From: Thiotrichales bacterium
GTDB taxonomy: Bacteria > Pseudomonadota > Gammaproteobacteria > Beggiatoales > Beggiatoaceae
Reading direction: 5' to 3'
NCBI GenBank assembly: GCA_016744475.1
Contig: JADGEH010000051.1
Span: 1 to 33,737, forward strand
DNA: 33,737 nucleotides
Below the pieces are notes generated by a model. It saw nothing but the letters and a program-made list of their open reading frames with translations, made no database searches and had not been told where the DNA came from. Below, one piece after another: positions 1-8,647 of this stretch. Position 1 is the stretch's first letter; each line of letters opens with the position of its first letter. A program made the translations under genes and the position numbers.

Positions 1-149
1 GAATGGGATAGTGTGCTATCCATGGTTGGAAAAGAATATGTTGTTAACTTTAGTTGAGAAATATATGGTTAGTTACTTATGTAACTATGGGGCAGTTGCG
101 GCTTAAAACTGCCCGAACCATTGCTATCAATCATTTAAGGAGAGAATTG

Positions 150-3100
150 ATGCCAATAAGACACATTATTAATAAATACAGCGGCAGGTGTGGGCTGCTG
201 CTAGGGCTGCTGGGTGCGTTGCCGCTGGCGGTGCAGGTGCAGGCGGGGGATGAGCTGTACAGTGTGCCGTCGCCGGAGCGGTTGGTGGGGCATACTGATT
301 ATGTCAAAGCTGTCGCCTTCTCTCCTGACGGTCGCACTGTGGCGTCGGGCAGTTTTGATAACACTCTCAAACTCTGGGACGTGACCAGCGGCGCAGTAGT
401 GCGCACCCTTAGCGGGCATACTGCGGGTGTCGAAGTCGTCGCCTTCTCTCCTGACGGGCACATCCTGGTGTCGGGCAGTTTTGATAAAACTCTCAAACTC
501 TGGGACGTAGCTAGCGGCACAGCACTGCGCACCCTCAGCGGGCATACAGGTTCGGTTAACGCCGTCGCCTTCTCTCCCGACGGTCGCACGCTGGTGTCGG
601 GCAGTGGGGATGGCACCCTCAAACTCTGGGATGTCATCAACGGCACAGCACTGCGCAACCTCAGTGGGCATACGGGTTGGATCAAGGCCGTTGCCTTCTC
701 CCCCGACGGTCGCACTGTGGTGTCAGGCAGTTTTGATAACACTCTAAAACTGTGGGACGTGGCCAGCGGCACTGAACTGCGCACCCTCAGCGGACACACG
801 AGTTGGGTCAACGCCGTCGCCTTCTCCCCTGACGGTCGCACTTTGATGTCGGGTAGTGGGGATAACACTCTCAAACTGTGGGATGTGGCCAGTGGCACAG
901 TAGTGCGCACCCTCAGCGACCCTGTTGATTGGGTTCACGTCGTTGCCTTCTCCCTCGACGGTCGCACTCTGGTGTCGGATAGTGGGGGAGACACCTTCAA
1001 ACTGTGGGACATGACCAGCGGTACAGAACTGAGTACCCTCAGCGAGAGAACCAATAGTGTCACCACTGTCGCCCTCTCCCTTGATAGTCGCACCTTGGTG
1101 TCGGGTAGTTGGGATAACACTCTCAAACTGTGGGATGTAGCCAGCGGCAGTGAGTGGCAGAGTTTGGGCTACAAGCACAGCATAGAGGTGATGGCGTTGT
1201 CGCCCGACGGTCGCACTTTAGTGTCAGGCAGTAACGATAAAACCCTCAAACTCTGGGACGTAGCCAGCGGCACGGCACTGCGTACTCTCAGCGGGCATAC
1301 TCATTATGTCTCCGCCGTCGCTTTTTCCCCCGACGGGCGCACTGTGGTGTCAGGAGAAGATTGTTCTTTAGCTAGAGATTGCACCCTCATACTCTGGGAC
1401 GTGGCCAGCGGCACAGCACTGCTCACCCTCAGCGTGAATGACATCAACGCCGTCGCCTTTTCCCCCGACGGGCGCACCCTGGTGTCGGGTGGTTATAAGA
1501 CATTCACTTTTTGGGACGTAGCCAGCGGCACGGCACTGCGCACCCTCAGCGGGCATATTGGCGCTGTCAACGCTGTCGCCTACTCCCCCGATGGGCGCAC
1601 CCTAGTGTCGGGCAGTGAGGATAACACTCTCAAACTGTGGGACGTGGCCAGCGGCACAACACTGCGCACCCTCAGTGGGCATGCCCAGTACGTCAACGCC
1701 GTCGCCTTCTCCCCCGACGGTCGTACCCTAGTGTCGGGCAGTTCTGATAACACACTCAAACTCTGGGACGTCACCAGCGACACAGCACTGCGCACTTTCA
1801 GAGGACATACCTATGCTATCAATGCTGTCGCCTTCTCTCCCGACGGTCGCACTCTGGTATCGGGCAGTTGGCAAACTTTCAAACTCTGGGACGTGGACAG
1901 TGGCACGGAATTACGCACCCTCAGCGGGCACACCGATGAGGTCAACGCCGTCGCCTTCTCCCCTGACGGGCGACGCATTTATTCTGGCAGTCATGACCGC
2001 ACTATCAAAGTCTGGGATTCCGGCTTGGTCGAAACTCTCCCCTTAAGCTTGCCAGCAGACATGAGCTTAAACATCGGCGACAGCCACACCATCACGCCCT
2101 TAAGTGGACAAGCGGTGAGTTGGAGTTCAGACAATATCCCCATTGCCAGCGTCAGCGACAGCGGTGTAGTGACAGCACTAAGCGCGGGGATAGCGACGAT
2201 CAACGCCTTTGATGCGGGAGGCTTGCCTGCCAGCATCAAGGTGACGGTCAATCAGCCGGGTTTTGGCAAAGCCTTCATCATTGCGGGCGGCGGTGCTCAT
2301 GAAGGCAACACTTTGTTCCCGTATTCTGACGAATCAGCGCGGCGCTTTTATACCTTATTGAAAAATCGTGGCTTTACGGATGAGGATATAGTTTATTTCA
2401 CGCCTATGACCTGGCAGGATTTGGATGGTGACGGGGCGAATGATAATGCCGCTGGGCAACTGGTGGATTATCAGTTGATAGACCCACTCAATGAGTTGAA
2501 TCACGCGATGGATGCCATCGCAGGCGGCTTTTTACCCGGTCAGCAGTTTGTGTTTTATATCCATTCGCACGGTTTTGCTGACCCTGCCGCTGTGCAACTG
2601 GGACGCGCCTCGGACATCAATGGCACACAATTGCGCACCTTGCTGGATAAACTGCCTGATACGGTGCAGCAGGTGTTGATTTTAGATACCTGCTATTCCG
2701 GCGGATTTTTGGCAGAGTTAAAAGATTCAGGACGGCAACGGGTGCTACTCACCAGTGCCGATGCTATCTCCCCCGCTTGGAACACCCGTCAAGAGAGCTT
2801 CTCCGATAGCTTTATCAGCGCCTCATTGCGTGGCATGAATGTGCTGGAAGCCTATACCCGCGCCGAGCAAGTGATTCGTCGTAACAGCCACCAATTCGAT
2901 AACCAACAACCGCAGTTAGATGATGATGGTGATGGCTTTTACACCACCCGCGAAGGGAGTGTTGCGAAAAACCTCTGGCTCGGACGCACGGGCGTATCCG
3001 CCAACCCACCGCCCGACATCACAGCGGTGCATCCGGTGCTTCAAGCCGACAGCGACGGCGCATTACTATGGGTGAACACCTACCCGACAGGCGACGACCG

Positions 3101-3734
3101 CATCCGCACAGTACGCGCTCGCTTGATGCAGCCAACGGGCTATGAGTCGGCGTTGTATCAAGGCGCAGCCACGGTGTTTACCGCCAACGAAGCCTTGTTA
3201 AGCTATAACTCACAAAGCCAACGCTACGAAGTTCAACACCAACACTTCCCAAACACGGGCACTTGGCGTGTGGCTTATCAAGCTCAAGACCTACAAGGAC
3301 TGTGGTCTGACATCGCCATCGGTGAAGTGCAGGTGAATAATGCTGTCACCCCGCCGCCCAGCGAGCACTTAAGCATCACTGCGGGATTCAACCAAAGCCG
3401 CTACCACATCGGCGAGCGTTTGGTGTTTAGCCTCGATACCGCCCAAGGCGACCGTGGCTTGCATGACCTTTACGTTGCACTCATTTTCCCCGATGGCAAT
3501 TTCTACACCTTCGGCTTCCCGTTGAACATGAGCTTTCCCAATACCATCGTGCCGTATCAAAGCCAACTTAACCTGCAAGATGCGCAAAATTTTGTGATTT
3601 TGGATGCCGCCTTGCCCAAAGGCTTAGCGACGGGGGATTATCAAGGTTGCGGCATCATCGCCCCGGCAGGCAGTGACCCGTGGGATACGACGCTGTGGGA
3701 AGCTATGCATTGCGCAGGATTTGAGTTGGAATAG
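150..3734 (+). CDS. Secreted WD40-repeat caspase-like peptidase
   Basis: A 1194-residue protein. I chose ATG 150 over the TTG at 54 because TAAGGAGA lies just upstream and the N-terminus then reads as a signal peptide: basic residues, a Leu-rich core, and a likely cut after VQA near residue 33. Residues about 46-624 hold 14 WD40 units (SPDGRTLVSGS, NTLKLWDVASG, RTLSGHT), enough for two seven-bladed propellers. A BIG2-like Ig domain follows (about 633-700). A caspase-fold peptidase starts at F705, with HSHG (H805, H807) and DTCYSGG (C848) as the expected clan CD His-Cys dyad. D757-G762 (DxDxDG) and D924-E935 (DDDGDGFYTTRE) look like calcium loops. The C-terminus is made of beta-rich Ig-like segments. 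The substrate is unknown. Domain architecture is confident; proteolytic activity is inferred. Confidence 0.93.
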   Translation: MPIRHIINKYSGRCGLLLGLLGALPLAVQVQAGDELYSVPSPERLVGHTDYVKAVAFSPDGRTVASGSFDNTLKLWDVTSGAVVRTLSGHTAGVEVVAFSPDGHILVSGSFDKTLKLWDVASGTALRTLSGHTGSVNAVAFSPDGRTLVSGSGDGTLKLWDVINGTALRNLSGHTGWIKAVAFSPDGRTVVSGSFDNTLKLWDVASGTELRTLSGHTSWVNAVAFSPDGRTLMSGSGDNTLKLWDVASGTVVRTLSDPVDWVHVVAFSLDGRTLVSDSGGDTFKLWDMTSGTELSTLSERTNSVTTVALSLDSRTLVSGSWDNTLKLWDVASGSEWQSLGYKHSIEVMALSPDGRTLVSGSNDKTLKLWDVASGTALRTLSGHTHYVSAVAFSPDGRTVVSGEDCSLARDCTLILWDVASGTALLTLSVNDINAVAFSPDGRTLVSGGYKTFTFWDVASGTALRTLSGHIGAVNAVAYSPDGRTLVSGSEDNTLKLWDVASGTTLRTLSGHAQYVNAVAFSPDGRTLVSGSSDNTLKLWDVTSDTALRTFRGHTYAINAVAFSPDGRTLVSGSWQTFKLWDVDSGTELRTLSGHTDEVNAVAFSPDGRRIYSGSHDRTIKVWDSGLVETLPLSLPADMSLNIGDSHTITPLSGQAVSWSSDNIPIASVSDSGVVTALSAGIATINAFDAGGLPASIKVTVNQPGFGKAFIIAGGGAHEGNTLFPYSDESARRFYTLLKNRGFTDEDIVYFTPMTWQDLDGDGANDNAAGQLVDYQLIDPLNELNHAMDAIAGGFLPGQQFVFYIHSHGFADPAAVQLGRASDINGTQLRTLLDKLPDTVQQVLILDTCYSGGFLAELKDSGRQRVLLTSADAISPAWNTRQESFSDSFISASLRGMNVLEAYTRAEQVIRRNSHQFDNQQPQLDDDGDGFYTTREGSVAKNLWLGRTGVSANPPPDITAVHPVLQADSDGALLWVNTYPTGDDRIRTVRARLMQPTGYESALYQGAATVFTANEALLSYNSQSQRYEVQHQHFPNTGTWRVAYQAQDLQGLWSDIAIGEVQVNNAVTPPPSEHLSITAGFNQSRYHIGERLVFSLDTAQGDRGLHDLYVALIFPDGNFYTFGFPLNMSFPNTIVPYQSQLNLQDAQNFVILDAALPKGLATGDYQGCGIIAPAGSDPWDTTLWEAMHCAGFELE
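285..2020 (+). repeat. Fourteen tandem WD40 coding repeats (about 124 bp each)
   Basis: These are coding repeats inside the WD40-caspase gene. Phrases such as CTCAAACTCTGGGACGT and GTCGCCTTCTC recur almost unchanged in DNA. Units 6, 7, 9 and 10 are the most divergent; unit 9 carries an extra stretch with two cysteines, and the linker into unit 10 is shortened. This is not a CRISPR array: the period is about 42 codons, in frame, without unique spacers. Confidence 0.9.
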
Positions 3735-3745
3735 TAGCCCAGTAG

Positions 3746-3772
3746 GTCGGGTGAGCGATAGCGTAACCCGAC
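3746..3772. repeat. Short palindromic repeat (GTCGGGT/ACCCGAC)
   Basis: A 7-bp perfect inverted repeat, GTCGGGT (3746-3752) and ACCCGAC (3766-3772), encloses GAGCGATAGCGTA. It starts 12 bp after the stop codon of the WD40-caspase gene. It looks like a dispersed intergenic repeat; no U tract follows, so it is not a classical terminator. Confidence 0.5.
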
Positions 3773-3821
3773 ATTTCCCCTGCGGCGGATACGATGTGAT
3801 GGTGGCGAATATAGCCCTCAT

Positions 3822-3884
3822 GGTGGAATACGGCGCGATACATTTCATCTTTTCAACAGAGCATCCGTCGCGCCTATTCCACCC
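3822..3884. repeat. Imperfect inverted repeat around GGTGGAATA/TATTCCACC
   Basis: GGTGGAATACGGCGCGA (3822-3838) pairs with TCGCGCCTATTCCACCC (3868-3884), leaving a one-base bulge and a 29-base loop. It is the second of three repeat units stacked between the WD40-caspase gene and acs. Confidence 0.5.
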
Positions 3885-3889
3885 TACAT

Positions 3890-4052
3890 TAGACTTGTTG
3901 CAAGAGGTAGGCATCGTAGCGAAAAGGTGTGGTTTTGAGGCGGTTTTTTCGGTTTTTTGAGGCGAATAGCGGGTTATTGGTTGAGAAAAAGCGGAAAAAC
4001 AGGCCAAAATTCACGCCTTTGCAGTCGATGAATCCCCCTTGCAGCAAGTCTA
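3890..4052 (-). mobile_element. MITE-like element, family 2, long copy (163 bp)
   Basis: The ends are TAGACTTGTTGCA and TGCAGCAAGTCTA. The outermost TA at each end could be a target duplication. The interior (about 3930-4035) is clearly similar to the interior of the family 1 copy at 6383-6543: GGTTTTTTGAGGCGAATAG, then AAAAAGCGGAAAA, then TTTGCAGTCGAT. There is no coding capacity. The minus strand label follows the core orientation, taking the 31012-31172 copy as plus. Confidence 0.6.
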
Positions 4053-4066
4053 TTACCAAAAAGCAT

Positions 4067-4105
4067 AAAAAAACCCTGACAGGTTTTACCTGTCAGGGTT
4101 TTTTT
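4067..4105. terminator. Bidirectional Rho-independent terminator
   Basis: The perfect 11-bp stem CCCTGACAGGT/ACCTGTCAGGG has a TTT loop and is flanked by seven A on the left and seven T on the right, so it can work on both strands. It lies 18 bp past the acs stop codon and also faces readthrough from the WD40-caspase gene. Confidence 0.9.
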
Positions 4106-4122
4106 ATTGAATGAATGACAAA

Positions 4123-6066
4123 TTAGCCTTTGTTAGCGCGATTATCAATCAAGTCATTGACGACAGAAGGATCAGCTAAGGTGGAAGTATCGCCTAACGC
4201 TCCGGTTTCATTGGCAGCGATTTTACGCAAAATGCGGCGCATGATTTTGCCAGAACGGGTTTTGGGTAAACCCGGTGACCATTGGATCACGTCAGGGCTG
4301 GCAATCGGGCCGATTTCTGCACGCACCAGTTTCACCAGGTCTTTTTTCAGCTCATCAGTGGGTTCAATACCCGCCATTAAGGTCACGTAAGCGTAGATGC
4401 CTTGGCCTTTAATGTCATGTGGATAGCCCACTACAGCGGCTTCAGCGACTTTTTCGTGCAGCACTAATGCGGATTCCACTTCGGCGGTGCCCATGCGATG
4501 ACCGGATACGTTGATCACGTCATCGACACGTCCGGTAATCCAGTAGTAACCATCTTCGTCACGACGCGCACCGTCGCCACTGAAATAGTAGCCAGGATAG
4601 GTGCTGAAGTAGGTTTGATAGAAACGGTCGTGATCGCCGTACAGAGTACGCATTTGTGAAGGCCAAGGACGAGTGATGACGAGATTGCCTTCGGCAGGGT
4701 TGCCTTCGACGATATTGCCTTCGTTGTCCACTAATGCAGGCACAACGCCGAAGAAGGGGCGGGTGGCGGAACCGGGTTTGAGCTTGGTGGCACCTGCCAG
4801 CGGGGTGATTAAAATGCCGCCAGTTTCGGTTTGCCACCAGGTATCAACAATCGGGCAATTTTCTTTGCCGACCACATGGTAATACCATTCCCACGCTTCG
4901 GGGTTAATCGGCTCGCCGACGCTGCCGAGTAAACGTAAGCTGCTTAAGTCGTATTTATTGACAAATTCATCCCCTTGTCCCATTAACGAACGAATCGCTG
5001 TGGGGGCGGTGTAGAAGATGTTGACTTTGTGTTTTTCACACACCTGCCAGAAACGGCCTGCGTCTGGATACGTGGGCACGCCTTCAAACATGAGCGTGAT
5101 CGCGCCGTTACCTAAAGGCCCGTAAACAATGTAGCTGTGGCCTGTGACCCAACCGACATCAGCAGTACACCAGTACACATCGCCATCGTGATAATCAAAC
5201 ACGTATTTGTGGGTCATGGCACTGTACAGCGCGTAACCGCCGGTGCTGTGCAATACGCCTTTGGGTTTGCCGGTAGAGCCAGAGGTGTACAGAATGAATA
5301 AGGGGTCTTCTGCATCCATTTCTTCAGCCGGACAATCAGTAGACATGGCGGCAATCGCTTCGCCATATTTCACGTCGCGGCCTGCGGTCCAAGCCACGTC
5401 GCCACCGGTGCGTTCTACCACAAACACGGTATGCACGTCAGGGCAGGATTCTAGGGCTTTATCGACATTGGGTTTCAAAGCGACTTTGCGGCTGCCACGT
5501 AAACCTTGGTCAGCGGTAATCACCACTTTGCAATTAGAATCCAAAATGCGATCTTTTAAGGCATCGGGGGAGAAACCACCAAACACGATGGAATGCACCG
5601 CGCCCACACGCGCACACGACAACATGGCGACAGCGGCTTCAGGAATCATGGGCATGTAAATGCACACACGATCCCCTTTTTTCACACCTTTGTCTTTCAG
5701 GGCATTAGAAAAACGACACACTTCTTCGTGCAGGGCGTTGTAGGTGATGTGCTTGGATTCACCAGGATCATCGCCTTCCCAAATAATCGCGGTTTGGTCG
5801 CCACGAGTCTCCAGATGACGGTCTAGGCAGTTGTAAGAAATATTTAACTTACCGCCTTCAAACCAGCGAATATCGGCTTTGTTGTAATCCCACTCCCACA
5901 CCTTGTCCCATTTTTTGAACCAAGTGACGAATTCATCCGCCTGTTCAGCCCAAAAACCTTCGGGATCATCAACTGAACGTTGGTACATGGCTTGATATTT
6001 TGCATCATCAATATGCGCATGGGAGGCCACGGCGGCGGGGACATCATAAACTTTGCTGTCAGACAT
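4123..6066 (-). CDS. acs: Acetyl-CoA synthetase (AMP-forming)
   Basis: Makes acetyl-CoA from acetate, ATP and CoA through acetyl-AMP in the cytoplasm, feeding acetate into central metabolism. The protein is 647 residues, normal for the family. The reading frame opens further upstream, but I place the start at ATG 6066 ([10 protein letters not shown]) because GAGGAGC sits six bases before it. Visible motifs: the ATP/AMP P-loop [11 protein letters not shown] at 260-270; the hinge region with [16 protein letters not shown]; and [11 protein letters not shown] with K607, the lysine that is acetylated to switch the enzyme off in this family. No acetyltransferase or deacetylase gene lies nearby. It is transcribed alone, ends at a strong terminator, and has a candidate promoter about 120 bp upstream. 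Identification is near certain. Confidence 0.98.
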   Translation of the reverse strand: MSDSKVYDVPAAVASHAHIDDAKYQAMYQRSVDDPEGFWAEQADEFVTWFKKWDKVWEWDYNKADIRWFEGGKLNISYNCLDRHLETRGDQTAIIWEGDDPGESKHITYNALHEEVCRFSNALKDKGVKKGDRVCIYMPMIPEAAVAMLSCARVGAVHSIVFGGFSPDALKDRILDSNCKVVITADQGLRGSRKVALKPNVDKALESCPDVHTVFVVERTGGDVAWTAGRDVKYGEAIAAMSTDCPAEEMDAEDPLFILYTSGSTGKPKGVLHSTGGYALYSAMTHKYVFDYHDGDVYWCTADVGWVTGHSYIVYGPLGNGAITLMFEGVPTYPDAGRFWQVCEKHKVNIFYTAPTAIRSLMGQGDEFVNKYDLSSLRLLGSVGEPINPEAWEWYYHVVGKENCPIVDTWWQTETGGILITPLAGATKLKPGSATRPFFGVVPALVDNEGNIVEGNPAEGNLVITRPWPSQMRTLYGDHDRFYQTYFSTYPGYYFSGDGARRDEDGYYWITGRVDDVINVSGHRMGTAEVESALVLHEKVAEAAVVGYPHDIKGQGIYAYVTLMAGIEPTDELKKDLVKLVRAEIGPIASPDVIQWSPGLPKTRSGKIMRRILRKIAANETGALGDTSTLADPSVVNDLIDNRANKG

Positions 6067-6182
6067 AAGAGCTCCTCTCTTTCCTGGATGAATAAAATTG
6101 CTTTTATCAATACGATGGTGTGATGAATCAGCTGTTTGTGAGAGATACACCGCTTTAAGCGCAGTGATGCCTCAGTTAAAAC

Positions 6183-6211
6183 CAATTAAAACTAAGGTTA
6201 TTATTTGTCAA
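6183..6211 (-). promoter_or_regulatory. Candidate acs promoter
   Basis: On the minus strand a perfect TTGACA (plus 6206-6211) is followed after 17 bp by TAATTG (plus 6183-6188), a weak -10. It is about 120 bp upstream of the acs start. Of the 586 bp between acs and tyrS, this and the MITE-like copy at 6383-6543 are all I can recognise. Confidence 0.3.
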
Positions 6212-6382
6212 GTTCTAAACTCACCAGCGGTTTAGTGTTTCACAGCGGTTTTTTCAAGGCAAGTTAGACTACCCCTTAAATTCTTTAATACTGATTATTG
6301 ATTCAGTGATGGTTGAGTCATTGAAAGTGCAAGTTGAGCCTTTATCAAGCCCCCCTCTTTGGCTAGATTTATGTCAAAATTA

Positions 6383-6543
6383 AGAGCCTATATGAAGATG
6401 GGGAATCGAAGCGAAAATTCGCTATTTTGAGGCAGGTTTTTCGGTTTTTTAAGGCGAATAGTAGGCTATTTTTTGATAAAAAGCGGAAAACCTGACCAAA
6501 AGGGCGGATTTGCAGCCGATTATCCCGTTTTCGTATAGGCTCT
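6383..6543 (-). mobile_element. MITE-like element, family 1, full-length copy (161 bp)
   Basis: Ends are AGAGCCTATATGAA and TTCGTATAGGCTCT (one mismatch), with a TA dinucleotide at or next to each end. Its reverse complement matches the 31012-31172 copy over the whole 161 bp with only a handful of substitutions. No ORF of note. It lies about 110 bp upstream of tyrS. Confidence 0.8.
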
Positions 6544-6652
6544 AAGCACTTGATGTGACGCAAAGGTGCTTTTCCGCAGTGGGTGCTTGATTCTCGGACA
6601 GACACCTAGCGAACAATTTTGCAGCAAACCATTGGTATAACATGAGGTTGGC

Positions 6653-7870
6653 ATGACACAGACCCTTTCTGAACAAACGCAGGACGCTTTAGAACTGATC
6701 AAACGTGGTTCTGAAGAAATCTTACTAGAAGATGATTTAATTAAACAATTGGATACTGGCAAGCCTTTGCGCATCAAAGCGGGTTTTGACCCGACCGCAC
6801 CGGATTTGCATCTGGGACATACCGTGCTGTTGAATAAGCTGAAGCAATTCCAGGATTTAGGCCATCATATTTTATTTTTAATCGGTGATTTCACCGGGTT
6901 AATAGGCGATCCCACGGGGAAAAACGTCACCCGTAAACCCTTAACCCGTGAACAAGTCGCAGAAAATGCTAAAACTTACCAAGAACAAGTCGGCAAAATC
7001 ATTGATCTGGACAAAACCGAGATTTGTTTTAACTCCACCTGGATGAATGACTTGGGTTCTGCGGGGATGATTCAATTAGCGGCGCAGCACACGGTAGCGC
7101 GAATGCTAGAACGGGATGATTTTCACAAACGTTACACGGGCGGACAACCGATTGCGATTCACGAATTTCTCTACCCCTTGGTGCAAGGCTATGATTCTGT
7201 GGCGTTAAAAGCGGATGTTGAATTGGGCGGCACGGATCAAAAATTTAATTTATTAGTCGGGCGTGAATTACAAAAAAACGCCGGACAAACCCCGCAAACC
7301 ATTTTGACCATGCCCTTATTAGAAGGCACGGACGGCGTGAATAAAATGTCTAAATCTTTGGGCAATAGTATCGGCATTAACGAAGCGCCCAATGAAATGT
7401 TTGGCAAATTAATGTCGATTTCTGACGACATGATGTGGCGTTATTTAGAATTGCTTAGTTTCCGTTCAATGAAAGATATTAATGCCTTAAAACAAGCGGT
7501 TAAAGACGGCAAAAACCCGCGTGATGTGAAAGTGGATTTAGCTCAAGAACTCATTACTCGTTTCCACAATCAAGCCAGTGCAGAAAAAGCCTATGAAGAT
7601 TTTGTGGCGCGTTTTCAGAAAGGACAAATCCCCGATGAAATGCCAGAAGTAGCGCTGCCTGCCAATGATGAAGGTGTGTTACCCATTGCCAATGTGTTGA
7701 AAGCCGCAGGGTTGGTGAGCAGCACGTCTGATGCGATGCGCATGTTAAAACAAGGTGCTGTGAAAATTGACGGCGAAAAAGTAGACAGCAAAGACACCAA
7801 AATAGCCCAAGGTACCACCCATGTGTTTCAGGTCGGCAAACGTAAATTTGCTCGTGTGAGTGTTGAATAA
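6653..7870 (+). CDS. tyrS: Tyrosyl-tRNA synthetase
   Basis: Charges tRNA-Tyr with tyrosine at the expense of ATP. The 405-residue protein has a class I Rossmann core starting with [13 protein letters not shown]; the HIGH-type signature is HLGH at 53-56. KMSKS is at 231-235, and a C-terminal S4 RNA-binding domain covers about 335-405. The intact KMSKS places it with the TyrRS type that differs from E. coli TyrS, where the motif is KFGKT. GAGG lies 6-9 bases before ATG 6653. The ABC ATPase gene starts 15 bp downstream, so readthrough is likely. No T-box or other leader is recognisable. Confidence 0.97.
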   Translation: MTQTLSEQTQDALELIKRGSEEILLEDDLIKQLDTGKPLRIKAGFDPTAPDLHLGHTVLLNKLKQFQDLGHHILFLIGDFTGLIGDPTGKNVTRKPLTREQVAENAKTYQEQVGKIIDLDKTEICFNSTWMNDLGSAGMIQLAAQHTVARMLERDDFHKRYTGGQPIAIHEFLYPLVQGYDSVALKADVELGGTDQKFNLLVGRELQKNAGQTPQTILTMPLLEGTDGVNKMSKSLGNSIGINEAPNEMFGKLMSISDDMMWRYLELLSFRSMKDINALKQAVKDGKNPRDVKVDLAQELITRFHNQASAEKAYEDFVARFQKGQIPDEMPEVALPANDEGVLPIANVLKAAGLVSSTSDAMRMLKQGAVKIDGEKVDSKDTKIAQGTTHVFQVGKRKFARVSVE

Positions 7871-7885
7871 CCGCGCTTCCCGCCC

Positions 7886-8647
7886 GTGTTAAAGCTTAAC
7901 CATGTCAGCCTGCAAATTCAGCAACGCCTGGTGCTGGACACCCTGCAATGCGAATTTGCCGCAGGGCAATGGCATGTATTGTTGGGTCCTAATGGTGCGG
8001 GAAAAACCAGTGTTTTGCGGGTCTTAGCGGGGTTAATCCAGCCCACTCAGGGCGAAGTATTACTCCACGACAAGCCTTTGCAAAGCTACAGTCGCCGCGA
8101 GCTGGCACAGCAGATCAGCTATCTCCCCCAACAGCTTTCCATGGATTTCGCTTTCACCGTGCGCGAATTAGTCGCGCAAGGGCGTTATCCTCATCTGAAC
8201 CGCTGGACGGCCTTAAGCACGGCAGATCAAGCACAGATTGATGCCGCTTTGCACATGACGGATACCGAACATCTAGCGCAACGTTGGGTGACGCAATTAT
8301 CCGGCGGAGAACGTCAGCGCGTATTATTGGCGCGGTGTTTATGCAGCCAAAGCCCGATTGTTTTGCTGGATGAACCCGTGGCAAATCTGGATATTCGCCA
8401 TAGCCTAGAATTACTGCAACTCTGCCAGCAGCTTGTCCAACAAGGCAAAACCTTGATAATGAGCCTGCATGATATTAACCAAGCCCTCAGCTATGCCCAG
8501 CAAGCCTTGCTGTTAAAAGACGGGCGCATCGTGGCACAAGGGGCGGCACACACCGTGCTCAGTGCCGAACATATCCAGCAGGTGTTTCAAGTGCAGGCAC
8601 AAGCCCTGCACGGCGGCGTTTATCCTAGGTTTGATTTTCATGTCTAA
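7886..8647 (+). CDS. ABC transporter ATPase, FecE/HmuV/BtuD type
   Basis: A 253-residue nucleotide-binding subunit of the family that powers uptake of haem, Fe-siderophores or cobalamin. Walker A is GPNGAGKT (34-41), then the Q-loop in SYLPQQ, the signature LSGGERQR, Walker B IVLLDEP, the D-loop VANLD, and the switch His in SLHDINQA. The start is GTG 7886, since no in-frame ATG precedes the Walker A region at a plausible distance; no clear ribosome site is seen. No permease, binding protein or TonB receptor gene lies beside it, so the substrate cannot be assigned. It begins 15 bp after tyrS, and its stop overlaps the start of the hybrid kinase gene by 8 bp. Confidence 0.88.
   Translation: MLKLNHVSLQIQQRLVLDTLQCEFAAGQWHVLLGPNGAGKTSVLRVLAGLIQPTQGEVLLHDKPLQSYSRRELAQQISYLPQQLSMDFAFTVRELVAQGRYPHLNRWTALSTADQAQIDAALHMTDTEHLAQRWVTQLSGGERQRVLLARCLCSQSPIVLLDEPVANLDIRHSLELLQLCQQLVQQGKTLIMSLHDINQALSYAQQALLLKDGRIVAQGAAHTVLSAEHIQQVFQVQAQALHGGVYPRFDFHV

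Noticed and set aside
1..149. A gene or clear promoter at the left edge
   Set aside because: Only small hairpins (GGATAG/CTATCC, TAGTTAC/GTAACTA) and a weak TTGAGA box are visible; nothing that can be called.
201..1795. Several minus-strand reading frames across the WD40 region
   Set aside because: They are antisense shadows of the tandem repeats; their products are repetitive only because the WD40 units repeat, and none has a ribosome site or known domain.
285..2020. Direct repeats resembling a CRISPR array
   Set aside because: The period is about 124 bp, in frame with WD40 codons, without unique spacers or cas genes.
3673..4114. Short plus-strand frames after the WD40-caspase gene
   Set aside because: They run through stacked intergenic repeats and a terminator; no ribosome site or domain.
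6067..6150. Longer N-terminus for acs
   Set aside because: The extension is not family-like and the strong ribosome site lies directly before ATG 6066.
8562..8639. Longer N-terminus for the hybrid kinase
   Set aside because: It overlaps the ABC ATPase coding sequence in another frame; the ATG at 8640 fits the receiver domain start.
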